A stretch of DNA of 64,000 nt. Source: JAALLB01 sp964502215. GTDB taxonomy: Bacteria > Pseudomonadota > Alphaproteobacteria > Rhizobiales > Rhizobiaceae. Below are positions 26,289-34,997 of this stretch, one piece after another. Where the stretch lies: the NCBI GenBank assembly GCA_964502215.1, contig CAZCUN010000006.1, forward strand, positions 1-64,000. The letters are read 5' to 3'. Under the pieces are notes generated by a model, which had not been told where the DNA came from, did not search any database, and saw only the letters and a list, made by a program, of their open reading frames with translations. The position numbers and the translations under genes were made by a program. Every line of letters begins with the position of its first letter. Position 1 is the first letter of the stretch.

Positions 26289-27281
26289 ATGTATCACGCT
26301 AACAAACAAAAAACCTTCGCCGTAGCGCCCATGATGGATTGGACGGATCGTCATTGCCGATTTTTTCATCGGTTGATGACAAAGCGTACGTTGCTTTATA
26401 CGGAGATGGTTGTAGCGGATGCGATACTTCATGGGGATCGCGATTATCTGCTTGGCTACAATGATGAAGAGCATCCGCTAGCGCTCCAACTTGGGGGGAG
26501 TGATCCTGATAAGCTTTCCAAGGCAGCAAAGGTTGCCGCTGAATATGGCTATGATGAAATTAATCTCAATGTTGGCTGCCCTTCTGATCGTGTTCAATCT
26601 GGAACCTTTGGTGCTTGCTTGATGCGTGAGCCTGAATTGGTTGGGCGATGTGTGGCTGCAATGAAAGAGGTTGTTGATATTCCTGTAACCGTTAAATGCC
26701 GTATTGGGGTTGATGAGCAGGACACAAAAGTTGCACTTGATAATTTAGCGTATGAAGTCTGGGCTAGGGGAGCGGATGCGCTTTGGGTTCATGCGCGTAA
26801 AGCTTGGCTTGAAGGGCTGAGCCCAAAAGAAAACCGCGATATTCCGCCGCTTGATTATGGTCGTGTTTATGATTTGAAAGCGGAAAATACGAGTCATTTC
26901 ATAGGGATAAATGGTGGGGTTGAGGATTTGATTCAATCAGCGGAACATCTTGAGAAGTGCGATGGCGTGATGCTGGGCCGCGCTGCTTATCATAATGCAT
27001 CTTTATTGCGAGTGGTGGATCAAGAAATATTTGGTGAAGATCAAGCGCCTATTTCGTTTGACGCAATTTTATCTGCAATGTGTGATTATGCTGAAATGCA
27101 TTTGCGTAAAGGTGGAAAGCTTAATCAGATTACACGGCATATGATGGGCTTGTTTCAGGGAAGACCAGGGGCTCGACTGTACCGACGTATATTAAGCACG
27201 CAAGCTGTTAAACAAAGGGCAGATCAGCAAGTCTTGATAGAAGCCTTCAGTGCTGTAAGTATTGAAGCAGAAGCTGCTTAA
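26289..27281 (+). CDS. dusA: tRNA-dihydrouridine synthase A
   Basis: FMN enzyme of about 330 residues that reduces uridine in the tRNA D-loop. The family pattern is clear: FAVAPMMDWTDRHCRFFHR at the start, NLNVGCPSDRVQSGTFGACLM with the catalytic cysteine, VKCRIGVD, and a C-terminal helical domain (LNQITRHMMGLFQGRPGARLYRR). I took the ATG at 26289, 26 bases after otnI, because homology begins there; an earlier in-frame start would overlap otnI. It converges with the small PRC-barrel-like gene. Confidence 0.95.
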   Translation: MYHANKQKTFAVAPMMDWTDRHCRFFHRLMTKRTLLYTEMVVADAILHGDRDYLLGYNDEEHPLALQLGGSDPDKLSKAAKVAAEYGYDEINLNVGCPSDRVQSGTFGACLMREPELVGRCVAAMKEVVDIPVTVKCRIGVDEQDTKVALDNLAYEVWARGADALWVHARKAWLEGLSPKENRDIPPLDYGRVYDLKAENTSHFIGINGGVEDLIQSAEHLEKCDGVMLGRAAYHNASLLRVVDQEIFGEDQAPISFDAILSAMCDYAEMHLRKGGKLNQITRHMMGLFQGRPGARLYRRILSTQAVKQRADQQVLIEAFSAVSIEAEAA

Positions 27282-27288
27282 TCTGGGC

Positions 27289-27741
27289 TTATTGAAGACT
27301 AGCTAATTTATTTGATGAGGCAAGTTGTGCGATTTGCTGTTTTGATAACTCCAGATGCACTTTTTCATCCGTAAGTTGAGCATATTCACCAGAAATTTCT
27401 ATTATAACCTGTTGTTCGTTTAGACCTATAATAATTTGTGTCAAAAAACCATTTTCATCTAAGATTGCATCTTCGATGTATCCAATAAGTTTACCACCTT
27501 TTGAATATGTGGGCATGCCAAGCCAACCATCATTAAGCTCATGTTCTGAGTATTCTTCGTTTTCAAATTCAAATTGAGAAAACCGTTCGTCGTTAAAGCT
27601 GCCTTCTGGTGCATATGCTAAAGCTTCTATTTTTGCTTCAGCTTCGCTGATATCTGTTGCATATGTATTTGTAGTAAATATTGCAGAAGAAATGATGATT
27701 GAAAGACCAATGGTTTGAGCAATCTTATTAAGAGCAGACAT
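27289..27741 (-). CDS. Secreted PRC-barrel-like protein
   Basis: Exported protein of 150 residues. A signal peptide of about 28 residues (ending TNTYA) is followed by an acidic linker and a segment resembling a PRC-barrel beta domain (LGMPTYSKGGKLIGYIEDAILDE, then a strand rich in isoleucine). PRC-barrel proteins of this secreted kind are frequent in Rhizobiales but have no known function. The leader upstream of the ATG can fold into a stem-loop at 27763-27788. Confidence 0.65.
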   Translation of the reverse strand: MSALNKIAQTIGLSIIISSAIFTTNTYATDISEAEAKIEALAYAPEGSFNDERFSQFEFENEEYSEHELNDGWLGMPTYSKGGKLIGYIEDAILDENGFLTQIIIGLNEQQVIIEISGEYAQLTDEKVHLELSKQQIAQLASSNKLASLQ

Positions 27742-28049
27742 TGTTTTTACCTTTCTTATTCAACCCCCGATTTCATAAAATGTGGGGTGAGGACGTACAA
27801 TTAAGGTAAGATTAATATTAATTAAAGAATGTGCCATAATGCACACACTAGCTAACGTATTGATTTTTAATGATAAAAATTACTTGTTAACCTAACGTAA
27901 TATTTTCTGTTGGTATAACGCGAATGTGAGCAACCATTATGTTGCCATAGTCTGACATGGGCTTTACTACTAAGCCACCAAATTCTGGGCGTAAAGTGAG
28001 GGTTGCACTGTGCGAGGGATAACAGTTCTAATGTATGGAGTAGGTACAC
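27742..28049. other. 308-base intergenic region, divergent promoters expected
   Basis: No credible gene was found on either strand. It is AT-rich, with a hairpin at 27763-27788 (5-bp GC stem, two mismatches, 4-bp AT stem, CATA loop) in the leader of the PRC-barrel-like gene. The right part should hold the promoter of the L,D-transpeptidase gene. No operator or riboswitch was recognised. Confidence 0.6.
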
Positions 28050-28622
28050 ATGTTAAACAGACGTAATTTTTTATCAGGCTTGAGTGCAATTTCGGCCTTT
28101 TCAAGTTTTCCGATCAGTGAAGCTTTTGCTGCTAAGAAAAAGAAGTTCAAAGTAAACCCAAAATATATTCCACAAAGTGTGAAATACAGATCTCGCTATA
28201 AAAAGGGTACTGTTGTTGTCGATGCGCAAAGCCGTTATCTTTATCTGATTGAAAGTCGTACGCGTGCGCGTCGTTACGGTGTTGGTGTTGGCAGAATTGC
28301 ACTTGCATGGTCAGGTACTGCAAAGATTAAACGGAAGGCAAAGTGGCCTAGCTGGACGCCTACACAAAATATGATCAAGCGTGAGCCTGAAAAATATGCG
28401 AAATTTGCGGGCGGTGTTCCTGGTGGCCCTAACAACCCATTGGGCGCTCGTGCACTTTATCTTTACAAAGGTAAGCGTGACACATATTACCGTATTCACG
28501 GCACAACTGCACCGTGGACAATCGGTACAGCCTCATCAAATGGTTGTATCCGTATGATTAATGAACACGTTGTTGATCTTTACGACCGCGTTCCTATCGG
28601 ATCTTCGGTTGTTGTGCTTTAA
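28050..28622 (+). CDS. Tat-exported L,D-transpeptidase (YkuD family)
   Basis: Protein of 190 residues that forms 3-3 peptidoglycan cross-links or anchors proteins to peptidoglycan. It begins with a twin-arginine signal (NRRNFLSGL, hydrophobic stretch, cleavage near SEAFA). The YkuD domain covers about 50-190 with the catalytic motif HGT at about 150 and SSNGCIRM with catalytic Cys166. A basic patch follows the signal peptide. A GGAG/AGG ribosome site precedes the ATG. A strong terminator follows, so it is monocistronic. Confidence 0.94.
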   Translation: MLNRRNFLSGLSAISAFSSFPISEAFAAKKKKFKVNPKYIPQSVKYRSRYKKGTVVVDAQSRYLYLIESRTRARRYGVGVGRIALAWSGTAKIKRKAKWPSWTPTQNMIKREPEKYAKFAGGVPGGPNNPLGARALYLYKGKRDTYYRIHGTTAPWTIGTASSNGCIRMINEHVVDLYDRVPIGSSVVVL

Positions 28623-28644
28623 ACAATAAGACTAATCGAAATGC

Positions 28645-28678
28645 AAAAGCCATCACAGGAAACTGTGGTGGCTTTTTT
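28645..28678 (+). terminator. Strong intrinsic terminator after the L,D-transpeptidase gene
   Basis: A 14-bp stem (28645-28658 with 28663-28676, one G-T wobble) is closed by a GAAA tetraloop and followed by a run of T. This is a textbook Rho-independent terminator on the plus strand; the A-run on its 5' side may also let it act in reverse. Confidence 0.93.
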
Positions 28679-28741
28679 GTTTGCTTGACGCAAAGCTTGT
28701 TACCCCATAATCAATAGACAAATTATATTGGGATTATACTC

Positions 28742-29569
28742 TTGGTAGCATTGCCACCACTTTCTGAATTATTACCTTTTGTAGTTGCCTTGCTCGTTGC
28801 AGGCGGTGTTGCGGGCGTTCTTGCTGGTCTTTTTGGGATTGGCGGGGGAGCTGTTCTTGTACCTGTCTTTTACCAAATGCTTGGCGTGCTAGAAGTTGAT
28901 GAAGCTATTCGGATGCATTTATCCGTTGGCACTTCTCTTGCTATTATTATTCCGACATCCATTCGTTCTTATATGGGGCATAAGGCTAAAGGTGCGGTAG
29001 ATATGGAATTGTTAAAGGCTTTTACAATTTCTGTTCCTATTGGTGTTTTGCTCGCGACCTTATTGGTTGCAGGGCTTTCAAGTGGTGTGTTGCGTGCGGT
29101 TTTTGCATTTTTCTCGCTTGTGATTGCTTTAAAGCTTTTATTTGGCCGTGAAGACTGGAAACTTGCAAGTGATGTGCCGCGCGGGTTTGGCAAACACATT
29201 GCGGGTTCTATTATTGGTTTCTTCTCAACCTTTATGGGCATTGGCGGTGGTGTTTTTAATAATACGTTCATGACGCTTTTTGGGCGACCCATTCACCAAG
29301 CTGTTGCGACTTCTGCAGGAGTAGGTGTTTTAATTTCTATTCCGGGTATGATTGGTTATATTTGGGCAGGGTGGGGCGCTGCTAATTTGCCGCCATTCTC
29401 AATTGGTTTTGTGAATATCTTAATGGTGCTGATTATTATACCAGTTACACTTTTGGTAACACCTATTGGCGTTAAACTTGCGCATGCATTAAGTAAGCGT
29501 AAGCTTGAAGTTGGATTTGGTATTTTTCTGATTGTTGTTGCTATCCGCTTTTTTGCTAGCTTGATATAA
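28742..29569 (+). CDS. TauE/SafE family membrane exporter
   Basis: Membrane protein of 275 residues with eight or nine helices. It has the repeated glycine-rich TauE motifs GVLAGLFGIGGGAVLVPVF near residue 25 and SIIGFFSTFMGIGGGVFNNTF near residue 165. The start appears to be TTG with GGGA eight bases upstream. It differs clearly from the TauE-like protein at 14351, so these are not recent duplicates. Likely substrates are sulfite or organosulfonates, but no sulfonate catabolic gene is adjacent. Confidence 0.87.
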   Translation: MVALPPLSELLPFVVALLVAGGVAGVLAGLFGIGGGAVLVPVFYQMLGVLEVDEAIRMHLSVGTSLAIIIPTSIRSYMGHKAKGAVDMELLKAFTISVPIGVLLATLLVAGLSSGVLRAVFAFFSLVIALKLLFGREDWKLASDVPRGFGKHIAGSIIGFFSTFMGIGGGVFNNTFMTLFGRPIHQAVATSAGVGVLISIPGMIGYIWAGWGAANLPPFSIGFVNILMVLIIIPVTLLVTPIGVKLAHALSKRKLEVGFGIFLIVVAIRFFASLI

Positions 29570-29577
29570 GTAAGCTA

Positions 29578-29808
29578 TTAAGAGGATAAGCGTTCACGAG
29601 CCATTCGCTTGCGACGGGTTTCGCGCCTAGGCTTTTGTTCTACGGTTTCCAGACGCTCAGGAAGACCATCCATGATGTTTGCGCGTTCTTCATGTGAATA
29701 TGTCATCCACCCAGAGATTTCATCGCCTGTACGGCCACAACCAAAACAAAAGCCTGTTTTCATATCGATTGAGCAAACAAGGGTACATGGAGATTGAATG
29801 ACAGACAT
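29578..29808 (-). CDS. DUF1289 family small cysteine-rich protein
   Basis: Small protein of 76 residues with the DUF1289 pattern: SPCTLVCSIDMKTGFCFGCGRTGDEISGW, whose four conserved cysteines probably bind metal, and a basic C-terminal tail. The ATG at 29808 has a GAGG ribosome site and starts right at the domain; the longer open frame upstream is not supported. The function of the family is unknown. It often lies near unrelated metabolic genes in proteobacteria. Confidence 0.85.
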   Translation of the reverse strand: MSVIQSPCTLVCSIDMKTGFCFGCGRTGDEISGWMTYSHEERANIMDGLPERLETVEQKPRRETRRKRMARERLSS

Positions 29809-29972
29809 CTTTTGCCTCTTGTATAAGTATTTTGTGTGCAAGTCGTATTGTTCTAAGCAACCTTGCTGTGGACATTTACTATGCAATTACAATATGAAAT
29901 TGCAACAACAAAGCTATAACAAATTCGGCATTATGATGTCGTATTAACATATAATATGAATTGAGAAATATA

Positions 29973-30938
29973 ATGAAGCAGAGAGAAAGCGGATTACCGT
30001 TTGATGATATTCGTAACCTAGTTGCGAACTTACCTGCAATGGATGAAGACGCTTCAAACCATACTGCTATGCAATTGGAAGAGGCAGATCATGCTTTTGC
30101 TGATATTTGCAATTGGTATTCCGCAAGCAGTGGACGCTCGCCATCAATTCATAGACCTGCAGTAACTCTTTTTGCAGGAACGCATGCTTTAGAAAACCTG
30201 TTAGATCAAAGTGCATCAAGTGAAGCTTTGCTTGGGCTTGTTACGCAGATTTCAGAAGGTTCAGCATATATAAATCGTTTATGCCATCAATATGATGTTG
30301 GATTAAAGGTTTTTGATTTAGCACTTCAAATTCCTGTTGAGGATATCGCGCAAGAAGCAGCTCTTGATGAAAAATCATGTGCGGGAACAATAGCCTTTGG
30401 CATGGAGGCAATAGCGGGTGGGGCTGATCTGTTATGTGTGGCAGCATTAGAGACGCAACCTACATTATCAGCTCTAACTATTATTTCTGTGTTGGGTAAT
30501 GTCGCTAGCGATGATTTGATTTTATTGAGAGGTAATGATCTTGAAGATGAAGCTGCGCATTTTGCAAGTGCTTTGACTAATGTTGAGGGTCACGAAAAGA
30601 ATAGCCTTGAGGTTTTGCGTAGGCTGGGTGGTCGAGAAACAGCTGCAATTTGCGGGGCGATTCTAGCGGCTAGATCACAACATATTCCTGTTTTGATTGA
30701 TGGTTATACGGCACTTGCTGCAGCACTGGTACTGCATACACTTGAACCAGAATCGCTCGGCCACGTAAAACTAGCACAAATGCCTGAGAATATGGCAGTT
30801 GCTAGTCTTGTTGAAAAGCTTGGGCTTAAAACAATTATGAAATTTAATTATACGAAAAATGCTGAAGAAGGCTTATTGCTTGCTGCGGGTGTTGTGAAGT
30901 CTGCCTGTCTTTTATTGCAAGGCAAACCTACCGCTTAA
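29973..30938 (+). CDS. CobT-family protein lacking the active-site motifs (probable pseudoenzyme)
   Basis: Intact protein of 321 residues whose body matches rhizobial nicotinate-nucleotide:dimethylbenzimidazole phosphoribosyltransferase (CobT): SGLPFDD at the start, GLKVFDLAL, AFGMEAIAGGADLLC, LEVLRRLGGRE, and a C-terminal LLAAGVVKSA. Every motif known to be catalytic or substrate-binding in CobT is altered. FAG(D/N)HGV is FAGTHAL (67-73), GIGNTT is LETQPT (159-164), the GxGTG loop region is RGND (186-189), and the GEGTG loop with the catalytic glutamate is NAEEG (296-300). It is therefore unlikely to make alpha-ribazole phosphate. No other cobalamin gene is nearby. Its stop codon overlaps that of the convergent kinase gene. 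Confidence 0.8.
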   Translation: MKQRESGLPFDDIRNLVANLPAMDEDASNHTAMQLEEADHAFADICNWYSASSGRSPSIHRPAVTLFAGTHALENLLDQSASSEALLGLVTQISEGSAYINRLCHQYDVGLKVFDLALQIPVEDIAQEAALDEKSCAGTIAFGMEAIAGGADLLCVAALETQPTLSALTIISVLGNVASDDLILLRGNDLEDEAAHFASALTNVEGHEKNSLEVLRRLGGRETAAICGAILAARSQHIPVLIDGYTALAAALVLHTLEPESLGHVKLAQMPENMAVASLVEKLGLKTIMKFNYTKNAEEGLLLAAGVVKSACLLLQGKPTA

Positions 30939-32443
30939 GCAGCTTTTGTTTGCGTAGAATTTGTTTTTGCTTGTCTTGAAACACGATCAATGGGCAGATA
31001 TGCAATTGCTTCAGTACCTTCGCGTAATTTTGATTTAAGATCGAAGCTTCCTTGGTGCATTTGGAGGAGTGCCTGAACAATAGTTAGACCAAGTCCTGTG
31101 CCTTGCTCTGCATTGTTAATTGCGATTGTGCCTTGACCAAATGAAGATAGAACAATTGGAATTTCATCTTCTGGGATGCCCGGGCCTGTGTCTTTAATTG
31201 AAATGTATTGCCCACCTTTTGCAGTCCAACCAACTTTTACAGTAATCTCGCCACCGGCGGGTGTGAACTTCAATGCGTTTGAAACTAGATTGAGTGTAAT
31301 CTGACGAATAGCGCGTTCATCAACCCAAATCGTAGGCATGTTTTCTTCATATTTCGTCGTAAGCGTAACGTTTTTCTGTTTCGCCTTGATGTTAATCATA
31401 TGACACGCTTCATCTACGACAGATATAAGCTTTACTTTTTCTTCTTTGAGTTCGTGTTTGCCAGCTTCAATTCTTGAAATATCAAGGATTTCATTAATCA
31501 ATTTTAAGAGGTGGGAACCAGAATTGTGAATATCACCCACGTATTCTTTGTAGTTTGCATTCTCAATCGGACCCATAAGTTCTTCACTCATGATTTCGGA
31601 GAACCCAAGGATTGCGTTGAGGGGAGTTCTTAATTCATGGCTCATAGTTGCTAGAAATCGCGACTTTGCTAAATTTGCTTCTTCTGCTCTACTTCTGGCT
31701 GCTTCAGAAATTGATTTTTCTGTTTCCAATTCTGCAATCAGAATTTCTTTCGTCGTCGTGTATTCGAGCATCGTTATAACTGATTTTTTGAAACGATCAG
31801 CGATCATGTAGAAGAAAACAATAGCGCAAAGGGTAATTGTCCCCATGAGTACCATTGCAGGTTCGTAGGTCATGATGAAGCGTGATGCCAGTATAATACT
31901 TGCAGGTGTAATCATCATAAGTGCTGCATGTCTAAATGCGTAAGTTAGCATACAGGTTACAGCTTGAAAAACTAAAATGGCTGAAAATTGAATAATAGCG
32001 TATTGATTATTTCCACATGCAATACAATCAAGCGTCGTGTAGGTCGCCCAAACCATTGCAATCATAGCTTGAGCTGCAAAAAAGATATTACGCCATGTAG
32101 ATAGGCTCGCTTTATTACTCTTAGTTTTTTTAAGATATATTTTTGAAAGATAGCAAAGAATTACGTGCGAAAGAATTGTAATCACTGCCCATATGCTGGC
32201 AATTAACCAGTTGAGCCAGAAGGAACTTACGATTGCAATCATTATAATTAGAATGGGCATTACAAATAATGCAGTTGCTTGATGTTGAGCAAAGCTTTTT
32301 AATAAATCTTCTTCATAAGCTATCGTGCCATCACCAATAGCGTTTAAGCGGGAACGAAAATCCCGAACAGCACTGGAAGAGGCTGAACTCTTCTTGGAAA
32401 CATCGACGATGTTTTTATCAACTGATGTTGGAAAATGCTTCAT
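30935..32443 (-). CDS. Membrane histidine kinase of the DivJ/PleC/PdhS class
   Basis: Sensor kinase of 502 residues. The N-terminal half (about 55-220) holds about six membrane helices without a large periplasmic domain. A coiled linker leads to HisKA (His269 in MSHELRTPLNAILGFSE) and HATPase (N-box NLVSNALKF, DTGPGIP, GTGLGL). The stretch after the H-box (a GP motif, then YKEYVGDIHNSGSHLL and EILDISRIEAG) is typical of the alphaproteobacterial kinases that act on the single-domain regulator DivK and control CtrA and cell division. The multi-helix N-terminus most resembles DivJ. The orthology is inferred; a general PAS-less sensor kinase is possible. Confidence 0.85.
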   Translation of the reverse strand: MKHFPTSVDKNIVDVSKKSSASSSAVRDFRSRLNAIGDGTIAYEEDLLKSFAQHQATALFVMPILIIMIAIVSSFWLNWLIASIWAVITILSHVILCYLSKIYLKKTKSNKASLSTWRNIFFAAQAMIAMVWATYTTLDCIACGNNQYAIIQFSAILVFQAVTCMLTYAFRHAALMMITPASIILASRFIMTYEPAMVLMGTITLCAIVFFYMIADRFKKSVITMLEYTTTKEILIAELETEKSISEAARSRAEEANLAKSRFLATMSHELRTPLNAILGFSEIMSEELMGPIENANYKEYVGDIHNSGSHLLKLINEILDISRIEAGKHELKEEKVKLISVVDEACHMINIKAKQKNVTLTTKYEENMPTIWVDERAIRQITLNLVSNALKFTPAGGEITVKVGWTAKGGQYISIKDTGPGIPEDEIPIVLSSFGQGTIAINNAEQGTGLGLTIVQALLQMHQGSFDLKSKLREGTEAIAYLPIDRVSRQAKTNSTQTKAA

Positions 32444-32561
32444 TTCGTTGGATTACTCAAAACTAACAAGTCACTAATGTGACAAAAACCTAATCAAATG
32501 TATCTTATAATGGTTAATATGGTGTTATTGTTTGTACGAGTGAAATGTAATTTGGAAACTC

Positions 32562-33107
32562 ATGACCGTGCGTAGGCGCAATAAAATTCGTGACTTTACT
32601 TTAACCTTATTATTCTTTGGAATAATTGCATTTAGTTCTGCATGGCTTGCAAAACAAAATGAAGTAAGCTTGCAAGGAAAATATAAGATTATTGATGGAG
32701 ATAGTCTTATGGTTTCTGGCAGAGAAATACGCTTGCTGGGTATTGATGCGCCTGAGTATCGGCAAAGCTGCACTTTAGAAAATGAGCAAACATATCCATG
32801 CGGCAAACAATCTCGTTCATATTTGTCTAAGCTTGTAAAAACAGGGAAGCTAGACTGCATAGGATGGGAAGAAGATAAGTACCAACGTCTTCTTGCTGTG
32901 TGTAGTGCAGGGGAGCTTGAACTTAATGCTAGAATGGTGCGCGATGGTTGGGCAATTGCTTATGGTGATTATGAAAATGAAGAACATATTGCAAAAAATA
33001 ATAAAGCAGGTGTTTGGCAGGGAGGGTTTGAAAGTCCTTCCAGTTGGCGTGAAAATATGAAGGAAGCACATGCCATTGGTTGGCTTTCAAAATATTCATT
33101 TTGGTAA
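32562..33107 (+). CDS. Membrane-anchored thermonuclease-family protein
   Basis: Protein of 181 residues. A basic N-terminus and one hydrophobic segment (about 10-30) act as signal or anchor, followed by a staphylococcal nuclease-like domain: DGDSLMVSGREIRLLGIDAPE, YPCGKQSRSYL, DKYQRLLAVC, and LNARMVRDGWAIAYGDY. The acidic residues and arginines of the nuclease active site appear to be kept. Three or four cysteines suggest disulfides and a periplasmic location. It is the first of three consecutive plus-strand genes with short gaps (GST, uracil-DNA glycosylase-like). Confidence 0.87.
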   Translation: MTVRRRNKIRDFTLTLLFFGIIAFSSAWLAKQNEVSLQGKYKIIDGDSLMVSGREIRLLGIDAPEYRQSCTLENEQTYPCGKQSRSYLSKLVKTGKLDCIGWEEDKYQRLLAVCSAGELELNARMVRDGWAIAYGDYENEEHIAKNNKAGVWQGGFESPSSWRENMKEAHAIGWLSKYSFW

Positions 33108-33143
33108 GGCTCTGAAATTTATAAGTAAACTGGGAAACTTGAT

Positions 33144-33758
33144 ATGAAAATTTATGATGGTGGTAGAGCGCCTAACCCAAGGCGGGTTCAAATATTTTTA
33201 AAAGAAAAAGGGTTGGAGATTGAGACTCAACAAGTCGATCTTAATGCACTTGAACACCGCAAGCCTGAATTACTCAAGAAAAATCCAACTGCAACAATTC
33301 CTTTTCTTGAGTTGGATGATGGTACAATTATTTCTGAGACGGTAGCGATTTGTCGTTATCTTGAAGAGCTGCACCCTGAACCAAACTTGTTTGGTAATAC
33401 AGCGATTGAACGTGCAGAGATTGAGATGTGGAATAGGCGTGTTGAATTTGGATTTTTCTTACGCGTCGCACATTCTTTTAGACATCTGCACCCAGCTGCG
33501 GAGGTTCTAGAGGGGGAGCAAATTGAACAATGGGGACTTAAAAACCAAAAGCTTGCAATTGAGTATATTCAAATTCTGGATGATCAACTTAGTTCAAATG
33601 AATATATTGCTGGGCCAAGGTTTAGCATCGCTGATATTACAGCTTTTGTTGCGTTTCAATTTTTCAAACCAGCGCGTATTCAATTACCCGAAAAAGGATT
33701 GGAGCATTTCAAGCGATGGGTAGATGTTGTTTCTGCCCGATCTAGTATGGAATTATAA
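33144..33758 (+). CDS. Glutathione S-transferase
   Basis: Cytoplasmic GST of 204 residues. The thioredoxin-fold N-terminal domain has the glutathione-binding segment TATIPFLELDDGTIISETVAICRYLEE with its conserved Pro and Glu-Ser/Thr pair, and the C-terminal domain is all-helical. A GGGAAA ribosome site precedes the start. The following gene begins three bases after its stop. The substrate is unknown. Together with gor, the gamma-glutamylcyclotransferase and two other GST-fold proteins it points to active glutathione metabolism. Confidence 0.92.
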   Translation: MKIYDGGRAPNPRRVQIFLKEKGLEIETQQVDLNALEHRKPELLKKNPTATIPFLELDDGTIISETVAICRYLEELHPEPNLFGNTAIERAEIEMWNRRVEFGFFLRVAHSFRHLHPAAEVLEGEQIEQWGLKNQKLAIEYIQILDDQLSSNEYIAGPRFSIADITAFVAFQFFKPARIQLPEKGLEHFKRWVDVVSARSSMEL

Positions 33759-33760
33759 AA

Positions 33761-34369
33761 ATGGATATTGATGCACTTCAGCAGAAAATTTCTGCTTGCC
33801 GTATTTGCATTGATAACCCGCTTGGTTCTCCTTTGCCGCATGAACCGCGTCCAGTTGCTGTTTTATCTTCCAAAGCAAAGTTGATGATTATAGGTCAAGC
33901 GCCAGGAACGCGTGTTCATGCTTCTGGAAAACCATTCACAGATCCATCAGGTGATCGTTTGCGCGATTGGATGGGGATTGATGAAGAGGTGTTTTATAAC
34001 CCTAATAAACTTGCTATCGCGCCAATGGGTTTTTGTTTTCCTGGGCTTGATAGAAAAGGGGGAGATTTACCCCCACGAAAAGAATGCTCTTCTTTTTGGC
34101 AGCATCAGGTTTTGGAAGCCATGCCACAAGTTGAGCTTATCTTATTAATTGGCATGTATGCGCAGAAATTTCATATGAAGGAAAATGTTGCTAAAACTCT
34201 CACCGAAACAGTAAAAAACTGGCAAAGCGTTTTTAATGCTTCAAGCAACCCTAAATTATTACCGTTACCTCACCCTTCTTGGCGAAACTCAGGTTGGATT
34301 AAGAAAAACCAATGGTTCTCAGATGCAGTTTTGCCCGCATTGCGCAAAGAGGTTGCTAGATTGGTTTAA
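33761..34369 (+). CDS. Uracil-DNA glycosylase family protein
   Basis: Protein of 202 residues of the uracil-DNA glycosylase superfamily. The first motif is GQAPGTRVHASGKPFTDPSGDRL, where classical family 4/5 enzymes have GExPG. The second region is LPLPHPSWRNSGW, containing the His-Pro-Ser signature. An N-terminal CRICID segment has only two cysteines, so the four-cysteine iron-sulfur cluster of family 4 is probably absent. The biochemical activity of this subgroup is not known to me. It follows the GST gene with a 2-base gap. Confidence 0.82.
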   Translation: MDIDALQQKISACRICIDNPLGSPLPHEPRPVAVLSSKAKLMIIGQAPGTRVHASGKPFTDPSGDRLRDWMGIDEEVFYNPNKLAIAPMGFCFPGLDRKGGDLPPRKECSSFWQHQVLEAMPQVELILLIGMYAQKFHMKENVAKTLTETVKNWQSVFNASSNPKLLPLPHPSWRNSGWIKKNQWFSDAVLPALRKEVARLV

Positions 34370-34467
34370 TTTTGCCTGTTTAGCTGTGAATATTGTTTGT
34401 TTTGAAGAATTTTGTTCCAATATATTTCTTATTGTGAAATACTATTCTTATGCTTTGGGAGGCCACT

Positions 34468-34941
34468 ATGGATAAGACTGATAAGGCTATTTTGGCAATT
34501 TTACAGGAAGACTCAACGCTTCCTGTTGCTGATATTGCACGTAAAGTAGGGCTTTCTACAACACCATGCTGGCGACGCATTCAAAAGCTTGAAGAAGATA
34601 AGGTTATCAAGAAACGGGTGGCTATCCTTGATCCTGATAAAGTGAACACAAGCGTTACAGTTTTTGTATCTATTAAAACTGATAAGCACAACGAAGAATG
34701 GCTGAAGCGCTTTGCTGAAATAATTATTAAATTTCCTGAAGTTGTTGGGTTTTACCGAATGAGTGGAGATATTGATTATTTACTTAAGGTTGTTGTGCCA
34801 GATATTGACGCTTATGATTATTTTTATAAGCGGTTAGTATCTGATATTGATATTGAAAATGTTTCTTCTGCTTTTGCAATGGAGCGTATTAAGGATACGA
34901 CGCACTTGCCTTTAGACTACGTAAAGATAGAAAAAACTTAA
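34468..34941 (+). CDS. Lrp/AsnC family transcriptional regulator
   Basis: Regulator of 157 residues with an N-terminal helix-turn-helix (DKAILAILQEDSTLPVADIARKVGLSTTPCWRRIQKLEEDKVI) and a C-terminal RAM domain (VVGFYRMSGDIDYLLKVVVPDIDAYDYFYKRL). A GGGAGG ribosome site seven bases before the ATG at 34468 decides the start over an upstream in-frame ATG. It is read towards the beta-hydroxyacid dehydrogenase gene, with a terminator between them. Such regulators respond to amino acids, but the target here is not evident. Confidence 0.93.
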   Translation: MDKTDKAILAILQEDSTLPVADIARKVGLSTTPCWRRIQKLEEDKVIKKRVAILDPDKVNTSVTVFVSIKTDKHNEEWLKRFAEIIIKFPEVVGFYRMSGDIDYLLKVVVPDIDAYDYFYKRLVSDIDIENVSSAFAMERIKDTTHLPLDYVKIEKT

Positions 34942-34957
34942 GGCTACTAGCAGTTAT

Positions 34958-34988
34958 AAAAAGGCTGACACTTTTATGAGTGCCAGCC
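34958..34988 (-). terminator. Intrinsic terminator between the Lrp regulator and dehydrogenase genes
   Basis: The stem 34963-34972 with 34979-34988 (one mismatch) has a 6-base loop, and on the minus strand it is followed by five U (34962-34958). It ends transcription of the minus-strand dehydrogenase and may also act on the plus-strand lrp transcript, where the T-run is weaker. Confidence 0.8.
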
Positions 34989-34997
34989 AAAGTTTTG

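Noticed and set aside
29809..29972. Cobalamin riboswitch upstream of the CobT-like gene
   Set aside because: No B12-box-like sequence or extended fold was seen in this 164-base gap.
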